64,000 nucleotides of DNA from Acinetobacter bohemicus ANC 3994 (GTDB lineage Bacteria; Pseudomonadota; Gammaproteobacteria; Pseudomonadales; Moraxellaceae), in the NCBI RefSeq assembly GCF_000367925.1, contig NZ_KB849166.1, forward strand, positions 104,322 through 168,321, given 5' to 3'. The position numbers were made by a program, and so were the translations under genes. A model generated the notes under the pieces. That model saw nothing but the letters and a program-made list of their open reading frames with translations, was not told the DNA's origin and ran no database searches. Of the stretch, positions 7,691-17,285 are shown piece after piece (position 1 is the first letter of the stretch; every line of letters begins with the position of its first letter).

Positions 7691-8920
7691 ATGAAGTTGA
7701 AAGCATCCAATCTACTGGGGCAAGAACAAATCGACTTGTTAATTTCTCGCGGGCTAAATTTAGTTTGGTTTCCTAAAGAATTAGAAGTTGTTTATAAAAA
7801 CCAGTATAAAAATGAAGCTGCATATGAATTTCGTTTTCGTGCGCCTATCATTTTAGGATTATATCTATATTTAAGTTTTGGTACTTATCAAGCGTTACCC
7901 GCTGAAATGCGTTTTGAATGGATCGTATATTATGGTTGGGTTGGCATGATCATTGTTTTTGCATGGTTACTTGCCTTCATTCCCTCTATGAACAAGTGGT
8001 TTGATCACTATGTTTGTCTTGGGTCTACAGGTGCAGTTGCACTGACGTTCACCCTGATTAACGTATTAGAACAAGGTCAAAATAACGTGCTCTTTCACGC
8101 TGCAATGATGTATGCGGTGGTGATTATTTATGGCTTTGTTGGCATGAGATTTTATACTGCAATTATTGCAGGTTGGTGTGGTGGTCTGATTGGCATAGGC
8201 ATAAGCACATGGTTAAACGGTTCAATTGATTGGACTATTTTAAATAGAACTTATACTTTTAGTAGTTTCCTTGGCATGGCTTTAGCTTATGCTACCGATC
8301 GACAACATCGGGAAAACTATCTACAAAATTGTATGATTGAACTAAATCGATTAGAACTGATGCGTCAAGCACAACAACTTTCGATCCTTTCACAACAAGA
8401 TGCTTTAACGGGTTTGGCTAATCGACGCTACTTAGATGAAGTCCTTGAAAATGAATGGAGAAGTGCAATTCGTCATAAGCTACCTATAACAATCATGATG
8501 ATTGATATAGATTTTTTTAAACTATATAACGATGCACTTGGCCATATTCAAGGAGATCAATGCCTTAGACGTATCGCAATTTTACTGGGTTCAATTTCTT
8601 CACGAAGTGGTGATCTAGCGGCACGTTATGGGGGTGAAGAATTTTTGCTATTGTTCTCGGTAACAGACAAAGACCAAGCACTTATTCAGGTACAGCAGTT
8701 AATGGAATTAGTCCGAAATATTGGAATTATCCACCCTAAAAGTAATGTTTCCAAACATGTGACTATTAGTGTTGGTGTAGCGACAATGATTCCTCATCTC
8801 AATGACAAGCTTTCAGATTTTATTTCACGAGCGGATCACGCACTATATACAGCAAAAAGTAATGGTCGAAATCAATATCATATTGCAACGTCTGATCATA
8901 TAATTTCTGAAACATTGTAA
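7691..8920 (+). CDS. Membrane-bound diguanylate cyclase (GGDEF)
   Basis: The 409-residue protein makes cyclic di-GMP from two GTP. The N-terminal half (about residues 45-210) has a series of hydrophobic helices, so it is anchored in the inner membrane. The catalytic domain starts at DALTGLANRRYLD and has the intact signature GGEEF at 314-318. The inhibitory I-site RSGD (305-308) lies exactly five residues upstream, so product feedback is expected. The frame is open from a TTG at 7670, but the ATG at 7691, with GAGAG just upstream, is preferred. No sensor domain is recognised. The insertion sequence ends 92 bases upstream and could affect its promoter. Confidence 0.9.
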   Translation: MKLKASNLLGQEQIDLLISRGLNLVWFPKELEVVYKNQYKNEAAYEFRFRAPIILGLYLYLSFGTYQALPAEMRFEWIVYYGWVGMIIVFAWLLAFIPSMNKWFDHYVCLGSTGAVALTFTLINVLEQGQNNVLFHAAMMYAVVIIYGFVGMRFYTAIIAGWCGGLIGIGISTWLNGSIDWTILNRTYTFSSFLGMALAYATDRQHRENYLQNCMIELNRLELMRQAQQLSILSQQDALTGLANRRYLDEVLENEWRSAIRHKLPITIMMIDIDFFKLYNDALGHIQGDQCLRRIAILLGSISSRSGDLAARYGGEEFLLLFSVTDKDQALIQVQQLMELVRNIGIIHPKSNVSKHVTISVGVATMIPHLNDKLSDFISRADHALYTAKSNGRNQYHIATSDHIISETL

Positions 8921-9030
8921 TGATTCAGCTATTAACTAAGCCTAATCCTATTTAGACTAATGCTTTGATCACTTGAATAGAAATCGATCCTGAGTTTTAC
9001 CCAACAACCTTTCACCTAGCATTTTTAGAT

Positions 9031-9567
9031 CTATTGCATGATCGACTTTTTCATTTGCTGTAATTTTAAATCAATTAATGGAATGCCTACATTTGCATGA
9101 ATTGGATAATTTTCGATGCAAGCAGTTTTAACATAGCCACATCGTTCATAATATTCAATTAATTCAGATCTGGCATCAAGTACAAACATCTCATAGCACT
9201 TTAAATTTGCACATATTTCCTGTGCCTTCATTTCGGCATATTTAAGCATCTGCCGACCAATGCCTTGATTCTGCCAAGCAGCTGCAACACAAAACGTTCC
9301 TATTTCCACTGTATCTTGTTGAAAAGTTAAACCGATACAGCCAAGCAATCCTTGTTGTGGATTGTCCTGAATATCAGCGACAAATAGCCGCACATTCTTT
9401 TGCGCCAAAAAATGACGCAGTTGTTGTTCATTGATTCTTGCCCCAGCAACAATACTTTGTTCACTGGTCCAACTCGCAGCATTATTCGTTCTATAAGCTT
9501 GGTTGATAAGAATCACTAAATTTTGAATATCTGAAGAATTTGCTGTTCTCAAACTTAAGTTTTTCAT
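9031..9567 (-). CDS. GNAT-family N-acetyltransferase
   Basis: The product (178 residues from ATG 9567) transfers an acetyl group from acetyl-CoA. The CoA pyrophosphate loop is visible in AAWQNQGIGRQML (Q-x-x-G-x-G/A type), preceded by the strand VEIGTFCV and followed by LDARSELIEYYERCGYVKT, the usual motif B. The upstream TTG at 9597 adds ten residues with no better binding site. The acceptor is unknown. The gene lies downstream of aroC on the same strand but behind a terminator. Confidence 0.82.
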   Translation of the reverse strand: MKNLSLRTANSSDIQNLVILINQAYRTNNAASWTSEQSIVAGARINEQQLRHFLAQKNVRLFVADIQDNPQQGLLGCIGLTFQQDTVEIGTFCVAAAWQNQGIGRQMLKYAEMKAQEICANLKCYEMFVLDARSELIEYYERCGYVKTACIENYPIHANVGIPLIDLKLQQMKKSIMQ

Positions 9568-9639
9568 TGTTATTCTTTTGATCTGTGACTTATACAATAT
9601 GAATTAAAATGTAGCAGATCTTGGATCGAATTCAAAAAT

Positions 9640-9668
9640 AAAAAACCAGACATAAAGTCTGGTTTTTT
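9640..9668 (-). terminator. Rho-independent terminator after aroC
   Basis: A 12-bp stem, AAAAAACCAGAC / GTCTGGTTTTTT, with a 5-nt loop lies about 60 bases beyond the aroC stop. It separates the prmB-aroC unit from the GNAT gene. Confidence 0.85.
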
Positions 9669-9726
9669 ATTAAAGCGTATAGATGAATTGTTCACTAACC
9701 ATATTCAAGCCAAGAAAAATTTTCTT

Positions 9727-10821
9727 TTACTTCGGCTCAATCGGTGCAAACGGCGCAACAACATCTGCATTTTGCGCACGATGACGCATAAAGTGATCCA
9801 TCAATACTATAGCAAGCATTGCTTCTGCAATCGGTGTCGCACGTACACCCACGCAAGGATCATGACGACCTTTAGTCAACACATCGGTATCTTGACGATC
9901 AATATTAATGGTTTTACCCGGTGTAGTAATACTTGCGGTTGGTTTTAAAGCAATTGCCACACGAATCGTTTGCCCAGATGAAATACCACCCAGTATACCG
10001 CCCGCATGATTTGCCAAGAAACCATCAGTTGTTAACTCATCACGTGTTTCATGACCAAACTGTTCTGCAACAGCAAAACCATCGCCAATTTCAACCCCTT
10101 TAACCGCATTGATACTCATCATCGCATGGGCAATGTCGGCATCTAAACGATCAAATACAGGCTCGCCCCAACCCACTGGAACTTTTTCAGCAACAATTTC
10201 AAGCTTTGCACCACAACTTGTACCTTGTTCACGCAATGAAGTCACTAAAGCTTCAAAACGAGGCACGGCATCCACATCACCACAGAAAAAAGGATTGTTC
10301 GGAACTTCTGCCCAATCCAATTTTTCTGCTTTTTCTGTACCAATTTGCGTTACATGACCACGAATATCAATCGCAAATTTTTCAGCCAGATATTTCTTAG
10401 CAATAGCACCTGCCGCTACACGCATCGCGGTTTCACGCGCGCTTGAACGACCGCCACCACGGTAATCACGAAAGCCATACTTTTGGGTATAAGTATAATC
10501 TGCATGACCCGGACGGAAGGTTTGTGCAATATTGCCATAATCTTTCGATTTCTGATCCGTATTACGAATCAGTAAACCAATCGATGTACCTGTGGTTTTA
10601 CCTTCAAATACACCTGAAATAATTTCAACTTCATCGGGTTCTTTGCGTTGAGTCGCAAATTTAGACGTTCCCGGCTTACGACGGTCTAAATCGTGTTGCA
10701 AATCGGCTTCAGAAAGCTCTAAACCTGGCGGAACACCATCGACAATTGCCATGAGGCCAACGCCATGAGATTCACCACAAGTCGTTACACGAAACAGCTG
10801 TCCAATACTATTACCTGCCAT
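9727..10821 (-). CDS. aroC: Chorismate synthase
   Basis: AroC (364 residues) converts 5-enolpyruvylshikimate-3-phosphate to chorismate with reduced FMN. The N-terminus GNSIGQLFRVTTCGESHG is diagnostic, and DLDRRKPG, RPGHADYTYTQKYGFRDYRGGGRSSARET and GRHDPCVGVRATPIAEAM follow. The ATG at 10821 sits eight bases behind AGGAG and is preferred to the GTG two codons upstream. It is 12 bases downstream of prmB, so the two are co-transcribed. With the DAHP synthase gene at 333, it is the second shikimate-pathway gene in the window. Confidence 0.97.
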   Translation of the reverse strand: MAGNSIGQLFRVTTCGESHGVGLMAIVDGVPPGLELSEADLQHDLDRRKPGTSKFATQRKEPDEVEIISGVFEGKTTGTSIGLLIRNTDQKSKDYGNIAQTFRPGHADYTYTQKYGFRDYRGGGRSSARETAMRVAAGAIAKKYLAEKFAIDIRGHVTQIGTEKAEKLDWAEVPNNPFFCGDVDAVPRFEALVTSLREQGTSCGAKLEIVAEKVPVGWGEPVFDRLDADIAHAMMSINAVKGVEIGDGFAVAEQFGHETRDELTTDGFLANHAGGILGGISSGQTIRVAIALKPTASITTPGKTINIDRQDTDVLTKGRHDPCVGVRATPIAEAMLAIVLMDHFMRHRAQNADVVAPFAPIEPK

Positions 10822-10833
10822 GTTCACAACTCC

Positions 10834-11844
10834 TTATGCTTGAACCGATTTTACAAATAAATCACGGTATTTACGGCATTGTTCTGCTGTTAAAGCAAAA
10901 ATACCCGAACCACCTTTTTGGAAAGTTAACCAATGGAAATCCACAGTATTAAAGTTCTGTTTCATTGCCCATTCAGAATTACCGACTTCAATCACGATTA
11001 AGCCATCTTCAGTCAAGTAATCAGCCGCTTGCGCTAACATTTTACGCACTAAATCTAAACCGTCTTGACCCGCAGCAAGGGCAAGTTCTGGCTCATGCAA
11101 AAATTCAGCAGGTAAATCAGCCATGTCTTCTGCATCCACATACGGAGGATTTGACACGATTAAGTCATATTGATTTTCAGCAGGAATTTTTGCAAATAGA
11201 TCTGATTCCATCAATGCAACTTGATATTGCATATTGTGATGTTCAGCATTAATAGAAGCGACTTCCAAAGCTTCTTTAGAAATATCAGTGGCATCTACTT
11301 CAGATTCAGGGAACGCATATGCCAAAGCAATTGCGATACAACCTGAACCTGTACACATATCTAAAATACGACGTGGCATTTTAGGATTTGCATTCTCAGG
11401 CAGATTATTTAAAGCTTCGCGTACTTGACCGTTTTCATCTAAGCAATACGGTGCAAAACGCTGGTTAATCAATTCTGCAATCGGTGAACGTGGAATAAGC
11501 ACACGTTCATCCACGTAATAAGGTTTGTCACAGAAATAAGCAAGATTCAACAAATAAGAGGTTGGCACTTTTTCATTGATACGACGTTCAAGTAAACTGA
11601 TAAATTCTGCTTTTTCACTTGGCAATAATTTCGCATCTAAAATTTCTGGATTCGCACTCCAATCCAATGCCAATGTTTGCAACACTAAAGCCGAACTTTC
11701 AGCAAAAAAGTCTTCCGTACCTTGACCTAAATGTGCATCATATTGACGTAGAGCTGAAACACCAAAACGAATAAAATCGCGGATGGTGGTTAGGTTTTCA
11801 GCGGCTTCCTGCAAATGTTCAGGGCTAATGGTCAGTTGATCCAC
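10834..11844 (-). CDS. prmB: 50S ribosomal protein L3 N5-glutamine methyltransferase
   Basis: PrmB (336 residues) methylates a glutamine of ribosomal protein L3 using S-adenosylmethionine. It has the family's N-terminal helical part (TIRDFIRFGVSAL), the VLIPRSPIAELI segment, SAM motif I DMCTGSGCIAIALA, and the glutamine-binding NPPYVD. The C-terminal IVIEVGNSEWAM block completes the fold. The order prmB-aroC is common in gammaproteobacteria, which supports PrmB over the paralogue PrmC. Confidence 0.93.
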   Translation of the reverse strand: MDQLTISPEHLQEAAENLTTIRDFIRFGVSALRQYDAHLGQGTEDFFAESSALVLQTLALDWSANPEILDAKLLPSEKAEFISLLERRINEKVPTSYLLNLAYFCDKPYYVDERVLIPRSPIAELINQRFAPYCLDENGQVREALNNLPENANPKMPRRILDMCTGSGCIAIALAYAFPESEVDATDISKEALEVASINAEHHNMQYQVALMESDLFAKIPAENQYDLIVSNPPYVDAEDMADLPAEFLHEPELALAAGQDGLDLVRKMLAQAADYLTEDGLIVIEVGNSEWAMKQNFNTVDFHWLTFQKGGSGIFALTAEQCRKYRDLFVKSVQA

Positions 11845-11934
11845 TTAAGGCTTCTCCAAGGTCGATATTTTTAAACGCCTTATGATACCTTGTTTTACTG
11901 GTTTTTATAACGCTTGCATGACATTCATGCACAA

Positions 11935-12315
11935 TTAACTCAGACCTAATTGCTTACTTTTATAATAACCAACTTGATTCATGGTCATCTCTAACTGGCA
12001 TTTAGCTTGTCTGATTTTACCAAAATCACTCTTTAGCGCAGAATAACAGCGCTGCTCAACCTGACTTTGCCAAAGCTGACGCTGTTGTTTAATATTCGTT
12101 GTGTGTTGACTATTATTTTCCAAAATCTTTTCATAATACTGTTTCAGTAACTTATTTTGTTTTTCCTGTTCTGTACTGACACACTTTTTAGTGACCTCTA
12201 GATCACCGTAAGCATTATTTAAACACTGCGTATATACCGCCGAGTATCCATCAGCAAAAGCTGTACTTGACCCCAAAGCAACGATACACCCGAAAATGGC
12301 TGATACGAATCGCAT
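11935..12315 (-). CDS. Small secreted LprI-like protein
   Basis: The 126-residue protein has a clear signal peptide (hydrophobic FVSAIFGCIVALGSS, cleavage after AFA-D) and a mature domain with the DUF1311/LprI pattern: QCLNNA, TKKCVSTEQEKQNKLLKQYY, RQLWQSQVEQRCYSAL, and AKCQLEMTMNQ. Mycobacterial LprI inhibits lysozyme; the role here is unproven. GGGGAAG precedes the ATG. It is probably a single-gene unit. Confidence 0.72.
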   Translation of the reverse strand: MRFVSAIFGCIVALGSSTAFADGYSAVYTQCLNNAYGDLEVTKKCVSTEQEKQNKLLKQYYEKILENNSQHTTNIKQQRQLWQSQVEQRCYSALKSDFGKIRQAKCQLEMTMNQVGYYKSKQLGLS

Positions 12316-12513
12316 GACTTCCCCTTGTCGACATGACTCATTTAAAATTCTATTCTTTTATTTTATGAATAGTACAGTAATCATCTACAGATTCCTATCG
12401 CAGCATGTTGAAATCTAAAGATCAAAAACTCACTGCAATTTTTATATTGAATTCGACACAAATGCCCTTATATTGAACACAGTCTCATTCAATTCAACAT
12501 CGAATCTTTCATT

Positions 12514-12819
12514 ATGAGTTATAAACACAACAATTTAATGGCAATGCGTCAAAATTATTGGAATGACACGTTATCCACTCAAGTTTTACATGAGAAAAAG
12601 TTTTTCCAAGAAATTCTCATTCAACACGGTATCTATGCTAAAGCGACTGAAGACGATGCTAAATATCTATTCTTTAGCCTACCGAGTATTATCATTGTAA
12701 AAGGTTATTCACTTGGTTTTCAGCATGATACTGTTCAAGCCATGATTTTTCAGTATATTCAAGACAATAAAACGACGTTAAAGCAAAAAAGTAACATTAA
12801 AATTCAATTTAATATGTAA
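12514..12819 (+). CDS. Hypothetical protein, 101 residues
   Basis: The ATG at 12514 opens a 101-codon frame whose codon use resembles its neighbours. The protein has no signal peptide or membrane segment. It is mixed alpha/beta in character, with a hydrophobic strand (SLPSIIIVKGYSLGF) in the middle and a basic tail. I recognise no family; it looks like an Acinetobacter-type orphan. No convincing ribosome binding site precedes it. A perfect 8-bp inverted repeat (TTGAACCG / CGGTTCAA, 12898-12928) follows it without a T run. Confidence 0.5.
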   Translation: MSYKHNNLMAMRQNYWNDTLSTQVLHEKKFFQEILIQHGIYAKATEDDAKYLFFSLPSIIIVKGYSLGFQHDTVQAMIFQYIQDNKTTLKQKSNIKIQFNM

Positions 12820-13072
12820 GTGGCCAATAGAGAGCTGGCAACGTATCCCCTTTGAAATAGACCTTCTTAAAAAAAGTCCTGTAACTGTCCTTAGCAATTG
12901 AACCGGTAACATGAAAGTATCGGTTCAACTTGGTAAAATATGAAAAATGAATTAAATATTCAGCATATTCATACCCTATTTAAGCATGTTGAACTTTTTT
13001 AATACGCCAATACACGTTAATATCCGCTACAATTAATTATTCTGCGACTTGCTGATTAAAGGATTTTGTTTA

Positions 13073-14446
13073 ATGTCAGATCAGAACGATAAGCTTAAAC
13101 AACTTAAAACTTCCTCTATGGATCGACGCTTATCTATCGCTAAAGCATCCTTACTAGCAGGAACTCGTTGGGCTGCATCTAATGCGACAACTATGTTTTC
13201 CAGTGAAGCAGAAAAAGAAAAGAAACGTAAAAAAGCCATGAAAGAGCAAGCTGACTATCTTGTTTCTGAAATTGGTAAACTCAAAGGTTCGATCGTTAAA
13301 ATTGGTCAAATGATGGCGCTGTATGGCGAACATTTTTTACCTGAAGAAATCACACAAGCACTCAATACCTTAAACAATCAAACCATTGCCCTCGCATGGC
13401 CAGCCATTAAGCAACATTTAGAACAACAATTAGGTTCTAAATTAGATGATTTAACGATTGACCATGAACCTTTGGGTACAGCGTCATTGGCGCAAGTACA
13501 TCGTGCTACTCGTAAATCAGATGGCTTGGAAATTGTGCTTAAAATCCAATATCCCGGTGTAGCCGATGCTATTGATTCAGATATGAGCTTATTTAAAAAT
13601 ATGCTGAAACTGACGCGCATCGTGCCGCAAACCCGTGAATTTGATCAATGGTTTGATGAAGTTCGCGAAATGTTGCATCGTGAAGTCAACTATGAAATTG
13701 AAGCTGCGACTACGTGTCGTTTCGCAGAACGTTTAAAAGATGACCCACGCTATGTCGTACCGCATATTATTGATGAGTACTGCACAGATCAAATTCTCTG
13801 TATGACTTTTGAACGTGGTGTCCCAATAAATAGCCCTGTTATGCTGTCTCTACCTCAAGAACGTCGTAATCAACTCGGTGAAGCATCTTTAGAAATTGCC
13901 ATCCGTGAGATTTTCGAATGGGGTGAAATGCAAACCGATCCAAATTTTGGAAATTATTTGGTGCAATTGGGCAATGGTACAGACAACACAGATAAAATTG
14001 TATTGTTAGATTTTGGTGCGATTCGTCAATTTGATGAGCATTTGCTTGCTGTTGCGCGTAATTTAATTCAAGCGGGCTATCATCATAATATTGATGAAAT
14101 GGTCAATGCCATGACAGGTTATGAATTTTTTGATTCCATTCCTCAAAGCATTAAACCCGATATGGCCAAAGTCTTTTTATTAGCCACTGAAGCCTTTAGT
14201 ACAATCACAAACAATCCTGATCTACCTGAAGGCGTGATGGACGAACAACAGCGTTACGATTGGAAAAAGAGCCAATTACATAGTCGCGTAATGCAGCGTG
14301 CATCTAAATCGATGGCATCACGTTATTTCAGTGTACCGCCCAAAGAATTTATGTTTATTAGTCGCAAATTCATTGGTGCATACACTTTTATGACGGTGAT
14401 TGATGCAAAAACCAATGTTCGTAACATGGTCGAAAAATTCTTATAA
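13073..14446 (+). CDS. ABC1/AarF/UbiB-family atypical kinase
   Basis: The 457-residue protein belongs to the atypical protein-kinase-like group that includes UbiB/COQ8. Motifs appear in family order: IVKIGQMMALYGE (KxGQ), PLGTASLAQVHRA (the Ala-rich loop replacing the usual glycine loop), REVNYEIEAATT, QTDPNFGNYLV and LLDFGAIRQ (DFG). The start is ATG 13073 with AAAGGA nine bases before; the TTG at 13049 is less likely. No C-terminal membrane anchor like that of UbiB is seen, so this is probably the soluble paralogue common in Acinetobacter, not the ubiquinone-operon copy. Confidence 0.85.
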   Translation: MSDQNDKLKQLKTSSMDRRLSIAKASLLAGTRWAASNATTMFSSEAEKEKKRKKAMKEQADYLVSEIGKLKGSIVKIGQMMALYGEHFLPEEITQALNTLNNQTIALAWPAIKQHLEQQLGSKLDDLTIDHEPLGTASLAQVHRATRKSDGLEIVLKIQYPGVADAIDSDMSLFKNMLKLTRIVPQTREFDQWFDEVREMLHREVNYEIEAATTCRFAERLKDDPRYVVPHIIDEYCTDQILCMTFERGVPINSPVMLSLPQERRNQLGEASLEIAIREIFEWGEMQTDPNFGNYLVQLGNGTDNTDKIVLLDFGAIRQFDEHLLAVARNLIQAGYHHNIDEMVNAMTGYEFFDSIPQSIKPDMAKVFLLATEAFSTITNNPDLPEGVMDEQQRYDWKKSQLHSRVMQRASKSMASRYFSVPPKEFMFISRKFIGAYTFMTVIDAKTNVRNMVEKFL

Positions 14447-14453
14447 AGCGGTC

Positions 14454-14487
14454 TTGACTAGAATGAGCTTACTGTCATTCTAGTCAA
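14454..14487 (+). terminator. Strong hairpin after the UbiB-like kinase gene
   Basis: A perfect 13-bp stem (TTGACTAGAATGA / TCATTCTAGTCAA) with an 8-nt loop sits 7 bases after the stop codon. It lacks a clear T run, so it may be a terminator or an RNA 3'-end stabiliser. Confidence 0.6.
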
Positions 14488-14672
14488 TCTCCTGTTTCTA
14501 GTGCTCAATAAAAATCTAATAAATTAAATATTATTCAATAATTTAATAAATTTTAAAAAAATTTAAAACCATTCATCTAAGTCAATTTTAATTGTCAGCG
14601 ATGACATAGTCTTTTCTATGTCCACGTGTCAGCATAAAAATACAAAAAATCAAAAACTGATGGACGATAATA

Positions 14673-15968
14673 ATGACCAATATGGTAAACAAGGCACAAG
14701 GATTTGGGCTTTCCCTCATCACCAAAATTGCGGGTAGTGATGTTCTTGATCAGCTTAAGCTACGTAAATTTCTGGAAAAGTCTTTATATCAAGGCTCAAA
14801 AATCAGTTTTCAGACCTTAAGCAAAACCCAAAAGGTCTTTAAAGCAGATGCAAAGATTCATAAACAACGTCTCCCCAATCAACAAAAATCACTCTTCGAT
14901 TTAAACCTCACCGAAGAACAACAAATGACCTGCGATGCGATGGATCAGTTCGCATCTGAAGTGCTCTATCCTTTGGCACATCAAGCAGATCAAGATGAAA
15001 AATTTCCGACTGTGCTTTGGCAACATTCTACGGATCTAGGGTTGAATTACTATGCACTTCCTGAAGCCTTAGGTGGCGTGGCAACAGAAAAAAATATTTT
15101 AAGTAACATTCTAATTGCTGAACATTTGGCCAGAGGTGATTTCAGCTTAACTGCGGGTTTACTTTCCACATTCAGTGTCATTAATGCAATGACACAATGG
15201 GGTTCGGAAAAAATTCAATCGACCTATTTACCCAGCTTTGCCAATGAGAGTGACATCCAAGCAACCTTTGCCATACAAGAAGCAACCCCTGCATTTAATC
15301 CATTCAACTTAAAAACTAAGGCGACTTCAAACAATGGCAAATATAGCATTGATGGAGAAAAGACTCTGGTGATCTTAGGTGAAACGGCTGATCTATTACT
15401 GGTAAATGCTGAGCTTCATGGCTCACCAGAGGTTTTTATTGTCAAACGAGACAACAGCATTACCGCTAAAAAAAGCACAGCTATGGGGATAAAAGCCGCG
15501 GAAACTGTCACTTTAAAATTTAACCAAACCCCTGCTGAATTGTTAGGTGATGAAGACTTTAATTATCCCGCTTTCTTAGACTTAGGCAATTTAATGTGGT
15601 GCGCTATGGCTGTCGGTACTTGTGAAGCAGTGAAAGCTTACTGTATTCAATATGCCAATGAACGTACTGCTTTTGGTGAACCTATCTCACACCGTCAAAG
15701 TGTGGCATTTATGATTGCAGATATGGCAATCGAAATTGATGCGATGCGTATGCTGATTTTAAATGCGGCAAGTCTTGCAGAGGCAGGTCAAGCTTTTCAT
15801 CGCGAAGCCTATTTAGCACGCTTACTCTGTGCAGAAAAATCCATGCAAATTGGAACAAATGGTGTGCAAATTTTAGGGGGTCATGGCTTTACCAAAGAGC
15901 ACCCCGTAGAACGTTGGTATCGTGATTTACGTGCAACAGCAATCTTACATTCAGGCTTACATGCTTAA
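14673..15968 (+). CDS. Acyl-CoA dehydrogenase-like protein without the usual catalytic Glu
   Basis: The 431-residue protein has the acyl-CoA dehydrogenase fold: an N-terminal extension of about 80 residues, helical FDLNLTEEQQMTCDAMDQFA, FAIQEATPAF in the FAD region, RTAFGEPISHRQSVAFMIADMA, and GVQILGGHGFTKEHPVERWYRDLR near the end. The canonical ending is I-Y-E-G-T with the catalytic Glu. Here it reads AILHSGLHA, with His426 at the Glu position, and the protein stops just after. It lies 25 bases upstream of a second, normal acyl-CoA dehydrogenase gene, so the two may form a heteromer. Its substrate is unknown. Confidence 0.82.
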   Translation: MTNMVNKAQGFGLSLITKIAGSDVLDQLKLRKFLEKSLYQGSKISFQTLSKTQKVFKADAKIHKQRLPNQQKSLFDLNLTEEQQMTCDAMDQFASEVLYPLAHQADQDEKFPTVLWQHSTDLGLNYYALPEALGGVATEKNILSNILIAEHLARGDFSLTAGLLSTFSVINAMTQWGSEKIQSTYLPSFANESDIQATFAIQEATPAFNPFNLKTKATSNNGKYSIDGEKTLVILGETADLLLVNAELHGSPEVFIVKRDNSITAKKSTAMGIKAAETVTLKFNQTPAELLGDEDFNYPAFLDLGNLMWCAMAVGTCEAVKAYCIQYANERTAFGEPISHRQSVAFMIADMAIEIDAMRMLILNAASLAEAGQAFHREAYLARLLCAEKSMQIGTNGVQILGGHGFTKEHPVERWYRDLRATAILHSGLHA

Positions 15969-15993
15969 TCTATCAAAATAAGGAATAAAGCAC

Positions 15994-17193
15994 ATGAACT
16001 TACAAAATCCTAAAAAATTTAAGCTACTGATAGATCAAGCCCATGAAACTGCTGTCAATGTACTGCGCCCTATTTCACGTAAATACGATAAAGCCGAACA
16101 TAGCTATCCCAAAGAACTCGATATGTTTGCCTCAATCCTTGATGGGATGAACGATGGTGGCGAAGGCATGAATGCAGGTGCTGCCGTCGGAAAACGTGGC
16201 AGCACCGAAGCTGGCAATAAAAACGGTGTCAATATGTCCACGGCACTGGGTGTCATTGAAATGTGTTATGGCGATACTGGATTATTACTCAGTATGCCCC
16301 GTCAAGGTTTAGGTAATTCCGCAATCGCTGCTGTCGCAAACGATGAACAACTTGAACGCTTCAAAGGCACATGGGCAGCAATGGCCATTACCGAATCTGG
16401 CTGTGGTTCAGATTCCGCTGCGATTCGGACCACTGCAACCAAAGATGGCGATGATTACATTTTAAATGGCGAAAAGATTTTCGTGACTTCAGGTGAACGT
16501 GCTGACTCTGTTGTCGTTTGGGCAACCTTAGATAAAAAACAAGGTCGAGCTGCGATTAAATCCTTTGTCGTTCCTAAAGGAACTGCGGGAATGAAAGTAG
16601 AACGTCTGGAACATAAACTCGGTATTAAAGCATCCGATACTGCCGTGATTAGCTTTATTGATTGTCGAGTACCTAGTATAAATCTATTGGGTCATGCCGA
16701 AATTGACATCGCAAAAGGTTTCGCTGGTGTCATGGAAACTTTTGATAACACTCGCCCTTTGGTCGCTGCAATGGCTGTGGGCTGTGCTAAAGCATCGCTA
16801 GAAAGAATTAAAGAAATTTTTAAAGATCAACTCGATGAAAATTATGCTACCCCCTACTTACAGACATCCTATATAGCCGCACAAATTTATCGGATGGAAG
16901 CAGAATGGGAAGCTGCACGCTTGCTGACCATGAAAGCCGCGTGGATGGCTGATAATAAAAAACCAAACTCTCGTGAAGCTTCTATTTCAAAAGCCAAGGC
17001 AGGACGAATTTGCAATGAAATCACGTTAAAATGTGTCGAATTGGCTGCAAGTGTTGGTTATAACGAAGATGAATTATTAGAAAAATGGGCACGTGACTCA
17101 AAAATTCTCGATATTTTTGAAGGCACACAACAAATCCAACAACTCATTATTGCACGTCGCGAATTAGGCAAAAGTTCAAGTGAATTGAAATAG
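15994..17193 (+). CDS. Acyl-CoA dehydrogenase
   Basis: The 399-residue flavoenzyme oxidises an acyl-CoA to the 2,3-enoyl-CoA. Visible blocks are MAITESGCGSDSAAIRTTA (flavin and substrate region), YILNGEKIFVTSGERAD, FDNTRPLVAAMAVG, and the C-terminal WARDSKILDIFEGTQQIQ, where Glu376 is the expected catalytic base. It is the second gene of a two-gene unit with the diverged dehydrogenase upstream, and a strong terminator follows. Chain-length preference cannot be read from the sequence. Confidence 0.9.
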   Translation: MNLQNPKKFKLLIDQAHETAVNVLRPISRKYDKAEHSYPKELDMFASILDGMNDGGEGMNAGAAVGKRGSTEAGNKNGVNMSTALGVIEMCYGDTGLLLSMPRQGLGNSAIAAVANDEQLERFKGTWAAMAITESGCGSDSAAIRTTATKDGDDYILNGEKIFVTSGERADSVVVWATLDKKQGRAAIKSFVVPKGTAGMKVERLEHKLGIKASDTAVISFIDCRVPSINLLGHAEIDIAKGFAGVMETFDNTRPLVAAMAVGCAKASLERIKEIFKDQLDENYATPYLQTSYIAAQIYRMEAEWEAARLLTMKAAWMADNKKPNSREASISKAKAGRICNEITLKCVELAASVGYNEDELLEKWARDSKILDIFEGTQQIQQLIIARRELGKSSSELK

Positions 17194-17225
17194 TTTTGTG
17201 ATTTTTTAATCGATAAAGAGCTTAC

Positions 17226-17266
17226 AAGAGATGGATTTTTTGTTATAAAAATCCATCTCTTTTTTA
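17226..17266 (+). terminator. Terminator after the acyl-CoA dehydrogenase pair
   Basis: A perfect 15-bp stem, AAGAGATGGATTTTT / AAAAATCCATCTCTT, with a 6-nt loop is followed by a T run ending near 17266. Confidence 0.9.
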
Positions 17267-17285
17267 TTGTGATTAATTTAAGTTT

